Assembly (NCBI GenBank): GCA_015233565.1
Contig: JADFXM010000064.1
Span: 1 to 38,098, forward strand
Reading direction: 5' to 3'
DNA: 38,098 nt
Source: Candidatus Rifleibacteriota bacterium
GTDB lineage: Bacteria; Muiribacteriota; Ozemobacteria; Ozemobacterales; Ozemobacteraceae
Shown here: in pieces, positions 31,025-38,098 of the stretch
How the letters are laid out: each line of letters starts with the position of its first letter
Position numbering within the stretch: the first letter of the stretch is position 1
Translations under genes and position numbers: made by a program
Notes under the pieces: model-generated
The model's input: only the letters and a program-made list of their open reading frames with translations
What the model was told of the DNA's origin: nothing
Database searches by the model: none

Positions 31025-31783
31025 TTACTCCTCCAAACCCAAAAACTCTTGCCCCTTTTTTGTGAGAGCTGAATTAAAAGCATTTTCAATTGGAATATGA
31101 GCTCTTTTTTGCCATTTGCTTACCGAATCCCAGTCAAATGCAATAGGAGGAGAATTTGAGGTTTGAGCATAAAGATCCAAAATATAAACCGGCCTGCTTT
31201 CTTCAAAACCGTGGAAAACGAGAGTCAGCATTACACAACCTTGTTTTTCCCCAGGAAGTGCATCGACCTGAATATTAAGTGAAAATGGACAGTGGTCGGG
31301 TTTGGATAGTTCATCCAGTTTTGGAAAAAATCGAAAATAATCACTTGCGGGTTCATCCCTCGAGGGGAGGGCGATTCTATTAATGTACCTTTGTCCAAGA
31401 AAAAGGGTTTTTTGAGCGTTTGATTCTTTGACAAATGCCTGGAAAAATCTTTCCATAGCCGGTAAATATTCCTCGAAGTGTGTATAGGGCTTCAAGGCGT
31501 TAAAAGCACAAAGGTCCTTGGAAAACTGTATTAGCCTACTTCCTGCCGAGTTCCAGCGTCGATAACGGAAAAAGGGTTCCGGTGGGCTTCCTAATACCGG
31601 TTTTCCATCTTTATATCCTGTTATCACCAATGGAGAACAAGGTACCTCATCTCGGGAACCGGAGTACTCGCTTTGAAATTGACTATCTAGACGTTTGACA
31701 GCCGCCTCGTTCAATTTTGCATCGAGCGGGGCGAACTCAAAAACAGCTTCTACAAGAGGAGTTTTAATATATTTTCTAACCAC
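31025..31783 (-). CDS. TIGR04255-family protein
   Basis: A GTG start preceded by AGGA gives 252 residues. The pattern KTPLVEAVFEFAPLDAKLN at the N-terminus, FRYRRWNSAGSRLIQFSKDL, TLFLGQRYINRIALPS and the C-terminal 'WQKRAHIPIENAFNSALTKKG' are those of TIGR04255, a sporadically distributed family of unknown function. It leads a three-gene operon with a palindromic operator. The sporadic distribution and the accessory setting suggest a selfish or defence-related role, but this is inference. Confidence 0.75.
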   Translation of the reverse strand: MVRKYIKTPLVEAVFEFAPLDAKLNEAAVKRLDSQFQSEYSGSRDEVPCSPLVITGYKDGKPVLGSPPEPFFRYRRWNSAGSRLIQFSKDLCAFNALKPYTHFEEYLPAMERFFQAFVKESNAQKTLFLGQRYINRIALPSRDEPASDYFRFFPKLDELSKPDHCPFSLNIQVDALPGEKQGCVMLTLVFHGFEESRPVYILDLYAQTSNSPPIAFDWDSVSKWQKRAHIPIENAFNSALTKKGQEFLGLEE

Positions 31784-31793
31784 GTTTTGTCCT

Positions 31794-31839
31794 ATTCTTT
31801 TCTTAAGAAAAGAATATCATGTGCAAAATGAAAAAACAA
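31794..31839 (-). promoter_or_regulatory. Promoter and palindromic operator of the TIGR04255 operon
   Basis: A perfect 22 bp palindrome (31794-31815, half-site ATTCTTTTCTT) lies 10 bases upstream of the GTG. It overlaps a candidate -10 TATTCT (31811-31816) that is 17 bases from a weak -35 TTGTTT (31834-31839). A dimeric repressor bound there would block transcription. No regulator gene is apparent beside it unless an operon product acts as one. Confidence 0.5.
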
Positions 31840-31878
31840 GAATTTGCTTGAAGTCCCGGAATTATCTGTAAAACCTGA

Positions 31879-32315
31879 TTATTTCAATTTAATTTTCCGC
31901 TTATACAAACAAGGCTGAGCCCTTACAGAAATGAGAAGTTCTGAAATTCCGAAGGACCGTTTTATCGCGGAAATGGCTTCCGGATTTTGGGCTAGTGAAG
32001 TTGAACAGGTAATAATATACGAAACATTTTTGGGATAATGTTTGTCTTTACCCCCCCAGACTCGGCCTCTTTCAACCTGTTGATAGGCGTCGTATGAAAA
32101 TAAAGTGATGATTTATGCCATTTCCCTTTGTCGAAAAAAGTATTGTACCCATCTCTCGAAAAGAGCTCGTCGGAGAAAAGCGTGTACCCCTGAAATAGTC
32201 ATGTTATTTCTGGACGACGCCATAGGTGACATCAAGAGTTTCTGGAATATCTTCTGCGTTTTGTTTGGGACTTCTCTTAAAAATCAACACATTGAATTTT
32301 TCACTAACCTTATTT
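31879..32315 (-). pseudogene. Decayed minus-strand gene, family unknown
   Basis: Two stretches in different frames look coding: KFNVLIFKRSPKQNAEDIPE at about 32230-32315 and, closer to the end, ITLFSYDAYQQVERGRVWGG, YIITCSTSLAQNPEAISAIK and LLISVRAQPCLYKRKIKLK* (31879-32109). Stops and frame changes separate them. I do not recognise the family. It could be the trace of a gene that once followed the receiver-like locus. Confidence 0.3.
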
Positions 32316-32438
32316 CAATCATAAACACTGGATTTTGCAAAAATTATTTAAAAAAAGTTAAAAAAGTTATAAATAATTGAGACAAATTGGAAAGATCTTT
32401 ACGATATAAGTGTAGCCAAGTGCCAAAGGAGAAAAAAT

Positions 32439-32564
32439 ATGAAAATCCGCAACAGCTTGTTAAAAATTTGTTCCAGGGGACAACATTTGATTAGTTGCAG
32501 ACTCTTATCTCCAAATAGAATGAATATTCCCTGGTGGAAGATAGGCAATCAGATCGCTGTCTGA
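32439..32564 (+). CDS. Possible 41-residue small protein
   Basis: ATG 32439 follows AAAGGAG at good spacing. The product (MKIRNSLLKICSRGQHLISC, then RLLSPNRMNIPWWKIGNQIA and V) is basic and without homology known to me. The strong ribosome binding site is the main reason to list it. The rest of 31818-32736 holds only the decayed gene above and AT-rich leader sequence. Confidence 0.25.
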   Translation: MKIRNSLLKICSRGQHLISCRLLSPNRMNIPWWKIGNQIAV

Positions 32565-32736
32565 AAAATATGTCTGGTTATTCTTATGGATATCTTCAGA
32601 AAGTCTATATCGTAGGGAATATCTGACAAGTATCAATATTCAGTAATAATTCTGTTCTTTTTTCTTTTCGCTCGTTAGCTTGAATTCTGAGAACTACTTA
32701 GAGAAAAATTTATCAAGTGATTGAAAGGAGCAAAAT

Positions 32737-33630
32737 ATGAATTCTGAGAAAACTTCTTGGGAAACACCTTGGCTGTGCATTCTTGAGGATAATGACAACA
32801 GAGCGCAAGCCATGGCTCGATTAATCACTGAAACATGGGGAGCTGGCGTTTTAAAAATCAGCCCCAGTTCTCAAGAAATCATAAGTTGGCTGGAAAAGCA
32901 CTATGAAACGACCCGGGTAATTTCACTCGATCACGATTTAGGTGAACCACTTCCTGGAGTGCCCTGTCAAGACGGAATGCAGGTGGTGACGTTTCTTGAG
33001 CGACAAAAACCAATTGTGCCGGTGATTATTCATTCAGTCAATACGGTAGCCGCTTCAACGATGGCTTCCCGCCTTGAAAAAGTGGGATTTATTGTGCGGA
33101 AGATATTTCCAGAATTTACAGAATTCGGATCGAAAAACTTATGGCTTAAAAGTGTTCTTGAACTGATAGACATCGTAGATTTTGTGTATTTTCGAGAAGA
33201 AAAAAGAACAGAACTAATGGTGGAATTATTAAAAGCAATAAAAGCAAACCTGTCAGAATTAAAGAAACTGTTAAGCAGGAATAATGGGGAATGGGGTTAT
33301 GAAGACCCAATATATCGTTTTTACCACCAAAGTTTTAAGGTTTATCACCTTCAACAAGGTACGATAGAAATTGTTCAAAGTCTCAACAAGTTATTGCCCA
33401 CCCTTAAATTGAATTCCTGGTTTTTTAAGATTTTTCTGGAAGGAACCGGCAAGGTTTTTAAAATGGAAGATAACCAAAACTGGCTTGTTGTTACAAGACC
33501 AATCCTTGAAGCCTTCTTTCATGCCCGGTATTTCCTGGAAATGGCAGTGAAATACGGCGAAGAGTTGGAATCACCCCCCAACTGCATGCCAAGTGGATTG
33601 GCTGCTCTTTTGTATCTTTACAACCTCTGA
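32737..33630 (+). CDS. cREC (receiver-like) domain fused to an uncharacterised C-terminal domain
   Basis: Residues ~10-130 form a receiver-like domain: LCILEDNDNRAQAMARLI with the acidic pair E17/D18, VISLDHDLGEPLPG with the metal-binding D65-H66-D67, and VIIHSVNTVAASTMASRLEK. The LDHDLG form fits the 'cyclic-phosphate processing receiver' (cREC) family rather than classical response regulators. Residues ~165-297 are a conserved, uncharacterised helical domain (GYEDPIYRFYHQSFKVYHLQ, VTRPILEAFFHARYFLEMAV, SGLAALLYLYNL). AAAGGAG precedes the ATG. No kinase gene is near. Enzymatic activity is predicted only. Confidence 0.7.
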   Translation: MNSEKTSWETPWLCILEDNDNRAQAMARLITETWGAGVLKISPSSQEIISWLEKHYETTRVISLDHDLGEPLPGVPCQDGMQVVTFLERQKPIVPVIIHSVNTVAASTMASRLEKVGFIVRKIFPEFTEFGSKNLWLKSVLELIDIVDFVYFREEKRTELMVELLKAIKANLSELKKLLSRNNGEWGYEDPIYRFYHQSFKVYHLQQGTIEIVQSLNKLLPTLKLNSWFFKIFLEGTGKVFKMEDNQNWLVVTRPILEAFFHARYFLEMAVKYGEELESPPNCMPSGLAALLYLYNL

Positions 33631-33760
33631 GGATCAAATCGCTGCCGGAAGTTTCCATTAGGGGGTCGTTAAAGATTAAGGTAGATTGCCTTCTTTCATA
33701 AAAGGGTACAGCGATTTTTTGAATCATCCAAAAAAAGGCGCAAATCACCGCTTTGTTATC
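33628..33760 (-). pseudogene. Possible downstream part of the ParB-like gene split by the IS
   Basis: On the minus strand, directly after the IS end, the frame reads DNKAVICAFFWMIQKIAVPF, then YERRQSTLIFNDPLMETSG. It may continue the interrupted ParB-like gene at 35430-35815. The frame then runs antisense to the cREC gene and has no clear end. No target duplication joins the two halves. Confidence 0.3.
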
Positions 33761-35429
33761 CAGCAATAAAGAGTAAAATCAAAAAATCTGTTGGTAGATA
33801 ACTTTTTCATTTTTTGGAAAACAAAAATTTGCTGCTTTAGAATGGATTTAATTTTCTTTGCAAAGGCTTCTTCATAAGAGGGCTTGCGAGTTTTTTGTGC
33901 TAAGAGGTGTTTAACAAGCTTAATCTTGCAATGCCTGCATAATTCATTATTGCTTCCAAGGAAGAATAATTGCGAAAAGCCTCCAGGATTTTTCTAAACA
34001 AAACTTCTGCTGAGCTAAATTTCTTAGGAAACCATTCTTTCAGCCGCTTTTCCTCTTCGATTAAATAGCTCAGGATGTGTGCTATCTGAAGCACATAATA
34101 AAAAACCTTTGCTCCTTCTGGATCTCTCGAATACTGATGTTCAAGATTGAATCCACGATTCTTTTGTGTATTAAAAGCGTCTTCCAGACGCCAACGCAAT
34201 CGACCCCCTTTGTTCGCAATTTCATGGCAATTTTTTGGAGTAATGGTGAAATTTACTACCCAACGCCAATGAGTTTCTTTTCCCAGTTTCTTTTCCAGAC
34301 AATCTAATATTGAAACTTTGTGATTATTTTTCTTTGTATCTTGGTATGGTATTTCATTTTCCCAACTTATTTTTTGTACAATTCCACTTTCAGAACAGCT
34401 AAAAGTTCTGCAATTTTCAGGTTCTAACCCAAGTAATGCTTCAAATTCCCTGGTTAAATTAGGAATACTTCCATCTTTTAGAATTGCCATATACTTCCAG
34501 TGATATTTCTCGCAAATTGAGAAAACAGGACCTTTGGCGTAAAGACCGTCAAATGTGAGCAGAATTTTTGTTTTTGGAAATCTTTCCTTCAATTGCTCTG
34601 CAAGCCTGTAAAAAGCTTTGGTTTCGCAATCTTGTTTTTCCACATCTTCATTTTCATTTTCTACAAATACCGAGGCTACGGAAAATTCACCAATACGCGA
34701 AATCAACTTTGCTTCTAAAACGTAGTGGTAATAAATCGTTTTATCCCCGATCTTTTTTTTCAAGCAGTGCTCACAGTGACGTTTGGAAAAAGAATATAGA
34801 CCTGTACCATCAACTGCAATCACAAAAAATTCATCAAATACTCGGTCTGGATATAGATGTTTTCGTTTAATCAAATGTTTAACGGCATTGCAAGACAACT
34901 TGGAGGTTTCAGAGATATCCAGCATTTCAAAAAAATCGGCAACAGCGTCTCCGCTGGGGACATCACATTTAAAATTTTTTTGATATATTTCATTGAATTT
35001 TTCATTTCTCAGAAATTCATCAATTTGCTTTCGGGATTTCAATCTGAATAGATACATAAACATAGCCGTGGTAAAAAGTGCTGGTTGTGAATAGACAATA
35101 TATGAAGGATGTCTAGGCTCAAAAACACCGGAAAAAAGGAAATCTGGTGAAACAAAGTATTTGTAAAGGCTTTCCAACACTAATGCGACAAACTTATGAT
35201 ATTTTTCCTTTTCAGAATCATCATTACTCATGTATAATTGTTCCATTGCTTGAGATTGATCAGGAACATTGTTTTCTGTTCAGTCTTTTTTTTTAATACC
35301 ACAAAAATGCTCCCGCTCCATTGAAGCATATCTTGATTCGTTTGTACACCCCCCATCCGCGAAAAAAAAGAAATATTCTTTACGAAGATCCCTATTGGTG
35401 GCTAATGAAATTTTTACTCTTTATTGCTG
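33761..35429 (-). mobile_element. IS4-like insertion sequence with 18 bp inverted repeats
   Basis: CAGCAATAAAGAGTAAAA at 33761-33778 and its complement at 35412-35429 bound the element, which carries one transposase gene. End fragments of the same family occur at 12109-12185 and 13497-13737. Flanks (GTTATC / AGTAAT) show no clear target duplication. Confidence 0.85.
33900..35246 (-). CDS. IS4-like DDE transposase
   Basis: The 448-residue protein has FFVIAVDGTGLYSFS (Asp1), KILLTFDGLYAKGP (Asp2) and NKGGRLRWRLEDAFNTQKNR (Glu), and an N-terminal region (SRKQIDEFLRNEKFNEIY) typical of this group. Translation probably starts at the second methionine (MSNDDSEKEKYHKF). The frame is complete, so this may be the active source of the end fragments in region 2. 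Confidence 0.85.
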   Translation of the reverse strand: MEQLYMSNDDSEKEKYHKFVALVLESLYKYFVSPDFLFSGVFEPRHPSYIVYSQPALFTTAMFMYLFRLKSRKQIDEFLRNEKFNEIYQKNFKCDVPSGDAVADFFEMLDISETSKLSCNAVKHLIKRKHLYPDRVFDEFFVIAVDGTGLYSFSKRHCEHCLKKKIGDKTIYYHYVLEAKLISRIGEFSVASVFVENENEDVEKQDCETKAFYRLAEQLKERFPKTKILLTFDGLYAKGPVFSICEKYHWKYMAILKDGSIPNLTREFEALLGLEPENCRTFSCSESGIVQKISWENEIPYQDTKKNNHKVSILDCLEKKLGKETHWRWVVNFTITPKNCHEIANKGGRLRWRLEDAFNTQKNRGFNLEHQYSRDPEGAKVFYYVLQIAHILSYLIEEEKRLKEWFPKKFSSAEVLFRKILEAFRNYSSLEAIMNYAGIARLSLLNTS

Positions 35430-35815
35430 AGTAATTGATACTCATCAATATTGATTTGGCGCAAAATGACAGGTCTTAGGAGTCCGATTTTTAAAATAGA
35501 TCTGGAGAACTCATCAAGCGCCCTGGAAAAAGTCAGCGAGTAGTTTTTTATTACATCAATCTTGATATCTTTCACATCCACCAATTTGAAAACCGGCTCA
35601 GAAGGCTCTTTAAGCGTTGTTTTTTTCGCAGGAAGGGAAGTATTTTTCACTTCTACTGGTTCAACTTTTTTGTTGCCGTCCAGATAACCATTAACCAGCG
35701 ATAGCACAATATCAGTCATGGTTTTCTCAGCTTCAAAGCCTGCAAGCTTCAACTTTTTATGAACTGATGCAGGAAATAACATCGTTACTTTCTTCAAAGC
35801 TTTCTTTTTGTACAT
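35412..35815 (-). pseudogene. ParB/RepB-like nuclease-domain protein, truncated by the IS
   Basis: The N-terminal ~55 residues are basic with a CopG-like pattern (VTMLFPASVHKKLKLAGFEA). After a linker comes the start of a ParB-type domain: DVKDIKIDVIKNYSLTFSRA, LDEFSRSILKIGLLRPVILR, then EYQLLS. The IS inverted repeat begins at that point and supplies the last residues and the stop (NKE*). The conserved G-E-R-R region expected next is missing. Confidence 0.6.
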
Positions 35816-35899
35816 TGTTTCACCTCAAAACTGTATCGCTGTATTATATCATATTTCAGAAAACTGGATAATAGGGAACAATGGAGCAGAAAACTTGGT

Positions 35900-36070
35900 T
35901 AAGCGCATTTCCATTTCTTTCTATTCTTTTCCAGAAGGAGTTTCCCATCGTGGGGAGCAGGGCTACTTAAATTAGTTGCCTTTAAAAGTTGGAAAATTAC
36001 CTTAAAGTGAATCGATCTTTCTTCGTAGCCTAAACCCAACATTTTTGTCACCAGCCGCAAATCACCCATT
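35900..36070 (-). CDS. Possible 56-residue remnant or small protein
   Basis: ATG 36068-36070 opens a frame with coding-like composition: MGDLRLVTKMLGLGYEERSI, HFKVIFQLLKATNLSSPAPH and DGKLLLEKNRKKWKCA. I recognise no family. It may be the tail of a decayed gene. The rest of 35830-36840 has no gene that I can support, only strong hairpins. Confidence 0.25.
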
Positions 36071-36157
36071 TCAAATTAGCTACTAGAGCGAAGATATTGG
36101 TATACAGGCTTACGACTTAGGGTGATTTCAGCCCCCCACTCACCCGCTAAAATTTAT

Positions 36158-36196
36158 GTGGGCCAAAAATCGGCTTAAATGCCGTTTTTGGCCCAC
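36158..36196. repeat. Strong 16 bp hairpin
   Basis: GTGGGCCAAAAA and TTTTTGGCCCAC pair perfectly around an inner CGGC/GCCG stem with one bulged T. There is no T run after it, so it is not an obvious intrinsic terminator. It could be an element end, an attC-like structure or a recognition hairpin. Confidence 0.6.
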
Positions 36197-36447
36197 TCAA
36201 CGCCTGTAGGACCGTTTCAGAGTTCTCAAACACCCTATTTCCTCTAAATTCTCTACAGGTCCCCAAACCACTCCTTCCATTTCTTTAAAATTTTTTAGGA
36301 GGGAAGGAGGAAAGTGAGTTCTCGATTATACCAGGTCTATCTTAAACCAATCTCTGAATTGATCGAAGTTTTCAGCCTGGTCAGACTCTATCTTTCACCG
36401 ATGTCTTGAAACACAAACTCAAAAGCTTTAAAGACTCTTTTATTGAA

Positions 36448-36481
36448 GCGCCCCATTCAGGGAGCCCTGAATGTTGGGCGC
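36448..36481. repeat. Second strong hairpin upstream of the group II intron
   Basis: GCGCCC plus CATTCAGGG (36448-36462) pair with CCCTGAATG (36465-36473) plus GGGCGC (36476-36481), leaving two unpaired T residues. It lies ~360 bases before the likely intron start. Group IIC introns often insert beside such hairpins, but the distance here is larger than expected. Confidence 0.55.
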
Positions 36482-36844
36482 ATTAAAGACAAGATTAAGA
36501 TTCCCCCCGCCCACCCGGGGAAAGCGTCGGAGCCACGATCCAAGCTTTCTTCTTTTTCCGAGGCTGTCATGGCTAATCTTTTATTAATGGCAAGTCGTGG
36601 CTTCGTTCAACACCCGCGCAGGCTTCGGGGGTGGGTTGGCATGCCCGAGTGCCTCTTTTTCTTACACTAACCTTCTGCCTTTTCCTACCATCATTCTTTT
36701 TCTTTGCTTTGTTTTTTTTCCCAGTGTCGGCACTCGGTCACCGGGTAAACCGCGGGAGCAAGGCTCGCGCCAACATCCTGTTGGCACTCGCCTTGCATTT
36801 CCTGCTGTCTGATAATTATTATCAGACTTTACCGTATGCCGAGC

Positions 36845-37264
36845 ATGTTCGATAGCTCGGGGGTGAAAGTCCCCTATCTAACCTGATGGAGGTGAAGGAT
36901 TAGCGAAGCGCAAGGGTGTCACCGCGAGGTGGGGTCTGAAAGAAGCGTGGAGCAAAGGCACGGGCCAATGGACAAGAACCGGATAAAGAGGCCTACGGCG
37001 TCGGGCGAGGAGGCGGTAAACTCCGAAGCCCATATCCATCAACGGCGCTGGTGGTAGATCCGGTGGTCGTGTGCGGAAGGCTATCGAGCTTATCTCGGGA
37101 GATCTGCCCGATGTCACGGAATCGTGACTGAGATGTTCGTGAGGACACCTGACCGTCGAGCAGAAGTCAGCAGTGGGCAAAGTAGTTTCATCCTTGAAAC
37201 GAAGGCCCAAACGGTTCCCTCCGCTAAGGAGGGTAAAGGGAAGGAGAAGTAACTAACGTTTCTC
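36845..37264 (+). ncRNA. Group II intron RNA, 5' portion
   Basis: The stretch has the look of a bacterial group II intron 5' domain: 'gggggtgaaagtcccct', 'cctgatggaggtgaagg', GC-rich internal helices, and an IEP frame that starts right after it. The exact 5' end (GUGYG-type) was not located. Domains V and VI are absent because the intron is cut short after the reverse transcriptase start. Confidence 0.55.
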
Positions 37265-37676
37265 ATGAATGGTAATCGGCAGAAAACTAGGGCCTTCGTG
37301 GATGAAAGAAGGGGTGAAACCCCTGGAGTCATGCGCGAAGGGATCGAGCCATTCGCGGTGAAACGAGCGAGCGAAACTCCGACGACCATGGATCACATAA
37401 TGGAGGAAATCTGTGAACCGGAGAATCTGAAACAAGCTTTGAAACGAGTTCGGTCGAATAAGGGTAGCCCAGGTCCTGATGGAATAACGGTTACCAAGCT
37501 TCCAAAGTATCTTCGGAAGCATTGGTTGAAAATCCGCGCAAATCTCATACAGGGAACGTATGTTCCACAGCCGATAAAGCGGGTAAGCATTCCCAAAGAG
37601 GGTGGAGGAGAGCGCTTATTAGGAATTCCTTCTGTCCTCGACCGCTTTATCCAACAGGCTATTTTACAGGTTATGC
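37265..37676 (+). pseudogene. Group II intron reverse transcriptase/maturase, N-terminal fragment
   Basis: The frame contains MEEICEPENLKQALKRVRSN, KGSPGPDGITVTKLPKYLRK and KRVSIPKEGGGERLLGIPSV, LDRFIQQAILQVM. These are RT motifs 0-2 of intron-encoded proteins. The YADD catalytic motif, maturase domain X and endonuclease are absent: at about 37676 the sequence changes to unrelated DNA that precedes an IS66-type gene. The enzyme is not functional. Confidence 0.8.
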
Positions 37677-37756
37677 GTGTCCTTTCGGCAAAAGTGCTAA
37701 AAATTTCCGAAAAAACGGAATAAAATTCGTTCAAACTTTTTTTGGAGGAATTTTCT

Positions 37757-38062
37757 ATGCCTTCTTCACATCCGGTTTCTATGGACAGTAATCCCCAACA
37801 TTCGCTCGAACAGATTAAGGAAAAATTTTCTGAATGGCGGAACGCTGAATCTCGATCCCATAAAATTCCCGAAGAATTGTGGTCCGCTGCCGTTTCACTA
37901 ATTCCATCTTTTTCCATCAACAGGATCAGTAGAGAATTGAGTCTTGGCTTTACTGAATTGAAATCTCGAGCATTAAACACCGATTTTCGCAGGGCGCTAA
38001 ATCTTCGGATTTTTACCCCAAAATCACGCCGTCCATTTTATCTCCATTGGTACATTGTTTAA
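37757..38062 (+). CDS. IS66-type accessory protein (TnpA-like)
   Basis: ATG 37757 follows TTTGGAGGAA. The product (HSLEQIKEKFSEWRNAESRS, HKIPEELWSAAVSLIPSFSI, NRISRELSLGFTELKSRAL) matches the small first-ORF protein of IS66-type elements, which carries a helix-turn-helix. The last ~30 residues (RIFTPKSRRPFYLHWYIV) are atypical and may follow a frameshift. tnpB and tnpC would lie beyond the window. Confidence 0.65.
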   Translation: MPSSHPVSMDSNPQHSLEQIKEKFSEWRNAESRSHKIPEELWSAAVSLIPSFSINRISRELSLGFTELKSRALNTDFRRALNLRIFTPKSRRPFYLHWYIV

Positions 38063-38098
38063 CCATGGCACCAAAAATGGCTTTGACAATTTTTCGAC

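Noticed and set aside
32105..32380. A plus-strand ORF of 91 codons
   Set aside because: Low-quality codon use and antisense to better coding-like segments on the minus strand; no ribosome binding site.
36158..36196. An intrinsic terminator
   Set aside because: The stem is strong but no T run follows on either strand, and no gene ends just before it.
36443..36855. Three overlapping plus-strand ORFs
   Set aside because: Low-complexity and T-rich readings without ribosome binding sites; the region has hairpins and intron-flanking DNA but no credible protein.

Overview
The window is bacterial and almost entirely accessory DNA. Most of it is AT-rich. About 19.7-23.0 kb is visibly GC-richer and reads like DNA from another source. 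Sec signal peptides and lipoprotein-like leaders suggest a Gram-negative-type cell, but nothing identifies the phylum. No tRNA, rRNA, CRISPR array or housekeeping gene was found. Insertion-sequence remnants are very dense and many ORFs are broken by frameshifts, in-frame stops or deletions.

Region 1 (1-12.1 kb) is the most interesting part. It holds small minus-strand stress or toxin-antitoxin (TA) units: a VapC/Phd pair, a DUF4375 (DMP19-like) gene, BrnT/BrnA, a ParE-type pair, a PIN-domain pair and a RelE/Phd pair. Between them lie 69-136 bp imperfect palindromes whose ends look like integron core sites (RYYYAAC ... GTTRRRY). For five of seven intervals the heptamer that opens the interval is the exact reverse complement of the heptamer that opens the palindrome closing it. 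This is the relation expected between R' and R'' of a gene cassette. I read the region as a cassette array without a recognisable integron integrase (CALIN-like), invaded by IS91-like elements sitting exactly at attC-like sites and by an IS630/IS21-like element. Several cassettes share a non-coding tail made of a ~100 bp repeat plus small hairpins with an invariant GTGA loop and compensating stem changes.

Region 2 (12.1-19.7 kb) has a secreted protein with internal GYG..W repeats lying between two inward-facing end fragments of one IS family, then a secreted DUF3887-alpha/beta hydrolase, a plus-strand ParE-type TA pair, a second decayed IS91-like element (tyrosine recombinase plus Y2 transposase), a deleted IS630 transposase and a Y2-transposase tail.

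Region 3 (19.7-26.6 kb, minus strand) encodes exported proteins: a zinc phospholipase C/P1 nuclease-like protein translationally coupled to a two-part lipoprotein, a double-length M16 protein with no zinc motif in either half, a small exported protein and an RCC1-repeat remnant.

Region 4 (26.6-38.1 kb) has abutting IS1634 and IS4 elements, a three-gene operon led by a TIGR04255 protein with a palindromic operator, a receiver-like (cREC) fusion protein, an IS4-like element splitting a ParB-like gene, and a truncated group II intron next to an IS66-type gene.
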